Shown here one piece after another: positions 5,340-5,466 of a stretch of 5,466 nucleotides of DNA. The position numbers were made by a program, and so were the translations under genes. The stretch lies in the NCBI GenBank assembly GCA_016207445.1, contig JACQPS010000251.1, positions 1-5,466 of the forward strand. Direction: 5' to 3'. This DNA is from Gemmatimonadota bacterium. GTDB lineage: Bacteria; Gemmatimonadota; Gemmatimonadetes; Longimicrobiales; RSA9. Below the pieces are notes generated by a model. That model was given only the letters and a program-made list of their open reading frames with translations. It had not been told where the DNA came from and ran no database searches. Each line of letters starts with the position of its first letter. The first letter of the stretch is position 1.

Positions 5340-5466
5340 TCACCGCAGCGCACCACAGGCGGCGCGAAGCCCGTAAGCGGAATCCCTATCCCCTCCTAGG
5401 AGCCCCATCAGCCGCGCGGCCCGGCCGAACAAGTACAGCTGGTACAGCTCCTTCCGGTTCGGGAAC
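5340..5466 (-). CDS. C-terminal end of an unrecognised protein (partial)
   Basis: On the minus strand a frame stays open from the right window edge to a TGA at 5340-5342, giving 41 residues with segments such as KELYQLYLFGRAARLMGLLGG and a C-terminal YGLRAACGALR. The composition (Leu, Arg, Ala and Tyr in a helical pattern) looks like real protein, and the convergent layout, 37 bases from the kinase stop, is ordinary. I do not recognise the family and the frame is short, so this could be a chance open frame in GC-rich DNA. Confidence 0.4.
   Translation of the reverse strand, partial: FPNRKELYQLYLFGRAARLMGLLGGDRDSAYGLRAACGALR

Noticed and set aside
5393..5402. Palindrome CTCCTAGGAG
   Set aside because: It lies inside the partial minus-strand frame, has no partner copy, and no start codon follows at ribosome-site distance.

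Overview
The window is GC-rich bacterial chromosome with short intergenic gaps, small operons and recognisable regulatory families on both strands. It shows no tRNA, rRNA, CRISPR array, insertion sequence or phage gene. The taxon cannot be fixed from sequence alone. The base composition, the many-PAS hybrid kinase and a small lipoprotein with a 'GTYELEAVNG' start would suit a soil-type lineage such as Gemmatimonadota, but that is only a guess.

Layout. (1) Bases 1-154, minus: the N-terminus of a probable small lipoprotein, cut by the window edge. (2) Bases 275-1062, minus: a two-gene unit, a DsrE-family protein with a CxxC motif followed by a DUF427 protein. (3) Bases 1063-1305: a divergent control region. 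(4) Bases 1306-2266, plus: an ECF sigma factor gene overlapping the gene for a small zinc-binding anti-sigma factor, whose C-H-C-C spacing equals that of RsrA. (5) Bases 2312-2853: a MarR-family regulator with a near-consensus promoter that places the transcript start on or next to its ATG. (6) Bases 2912-5302: a soluble hybrid histidine kinase (PAS-PAS-PAS-HisKA-HATPase-REC). (7) Bases 5340-5466, minus: the C-terminus of an unrecognised convergent gene.

Two regulatory circuits can be read from the DNA. First, both sides of the divergent region carry the same bipartite element in opposite orientation, GGAAC-N14-TCCGGTTCG, which can also be read as GGAAC-N18-GTT. This resembles promoters of the SigR/SigH thiol-oxidative-stress sigma group. 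The sigma/anti-sigma operon is therefore probably autoregulated and probably also drives the DsrE-DUF427 unit. Second, the perfect palindrome GTGTATATACAC lies over the -10 of the MarR gene, and an 11/12 copy (GTGTATATGCAC) lies just upstream of the hybrid kinase. This suggests that the MarR protein represses itself and the kinase.

Cysteine motifs recur in the DsrE protein (CxxC), the anti-sigma factor (zinc ligands) and the MarR protein (CxC). A thiol or redox stress-response neighbourhood is a reasonable inference, not a demonstrated fact. The families themselves are known; the possible novelty is in the wiring.
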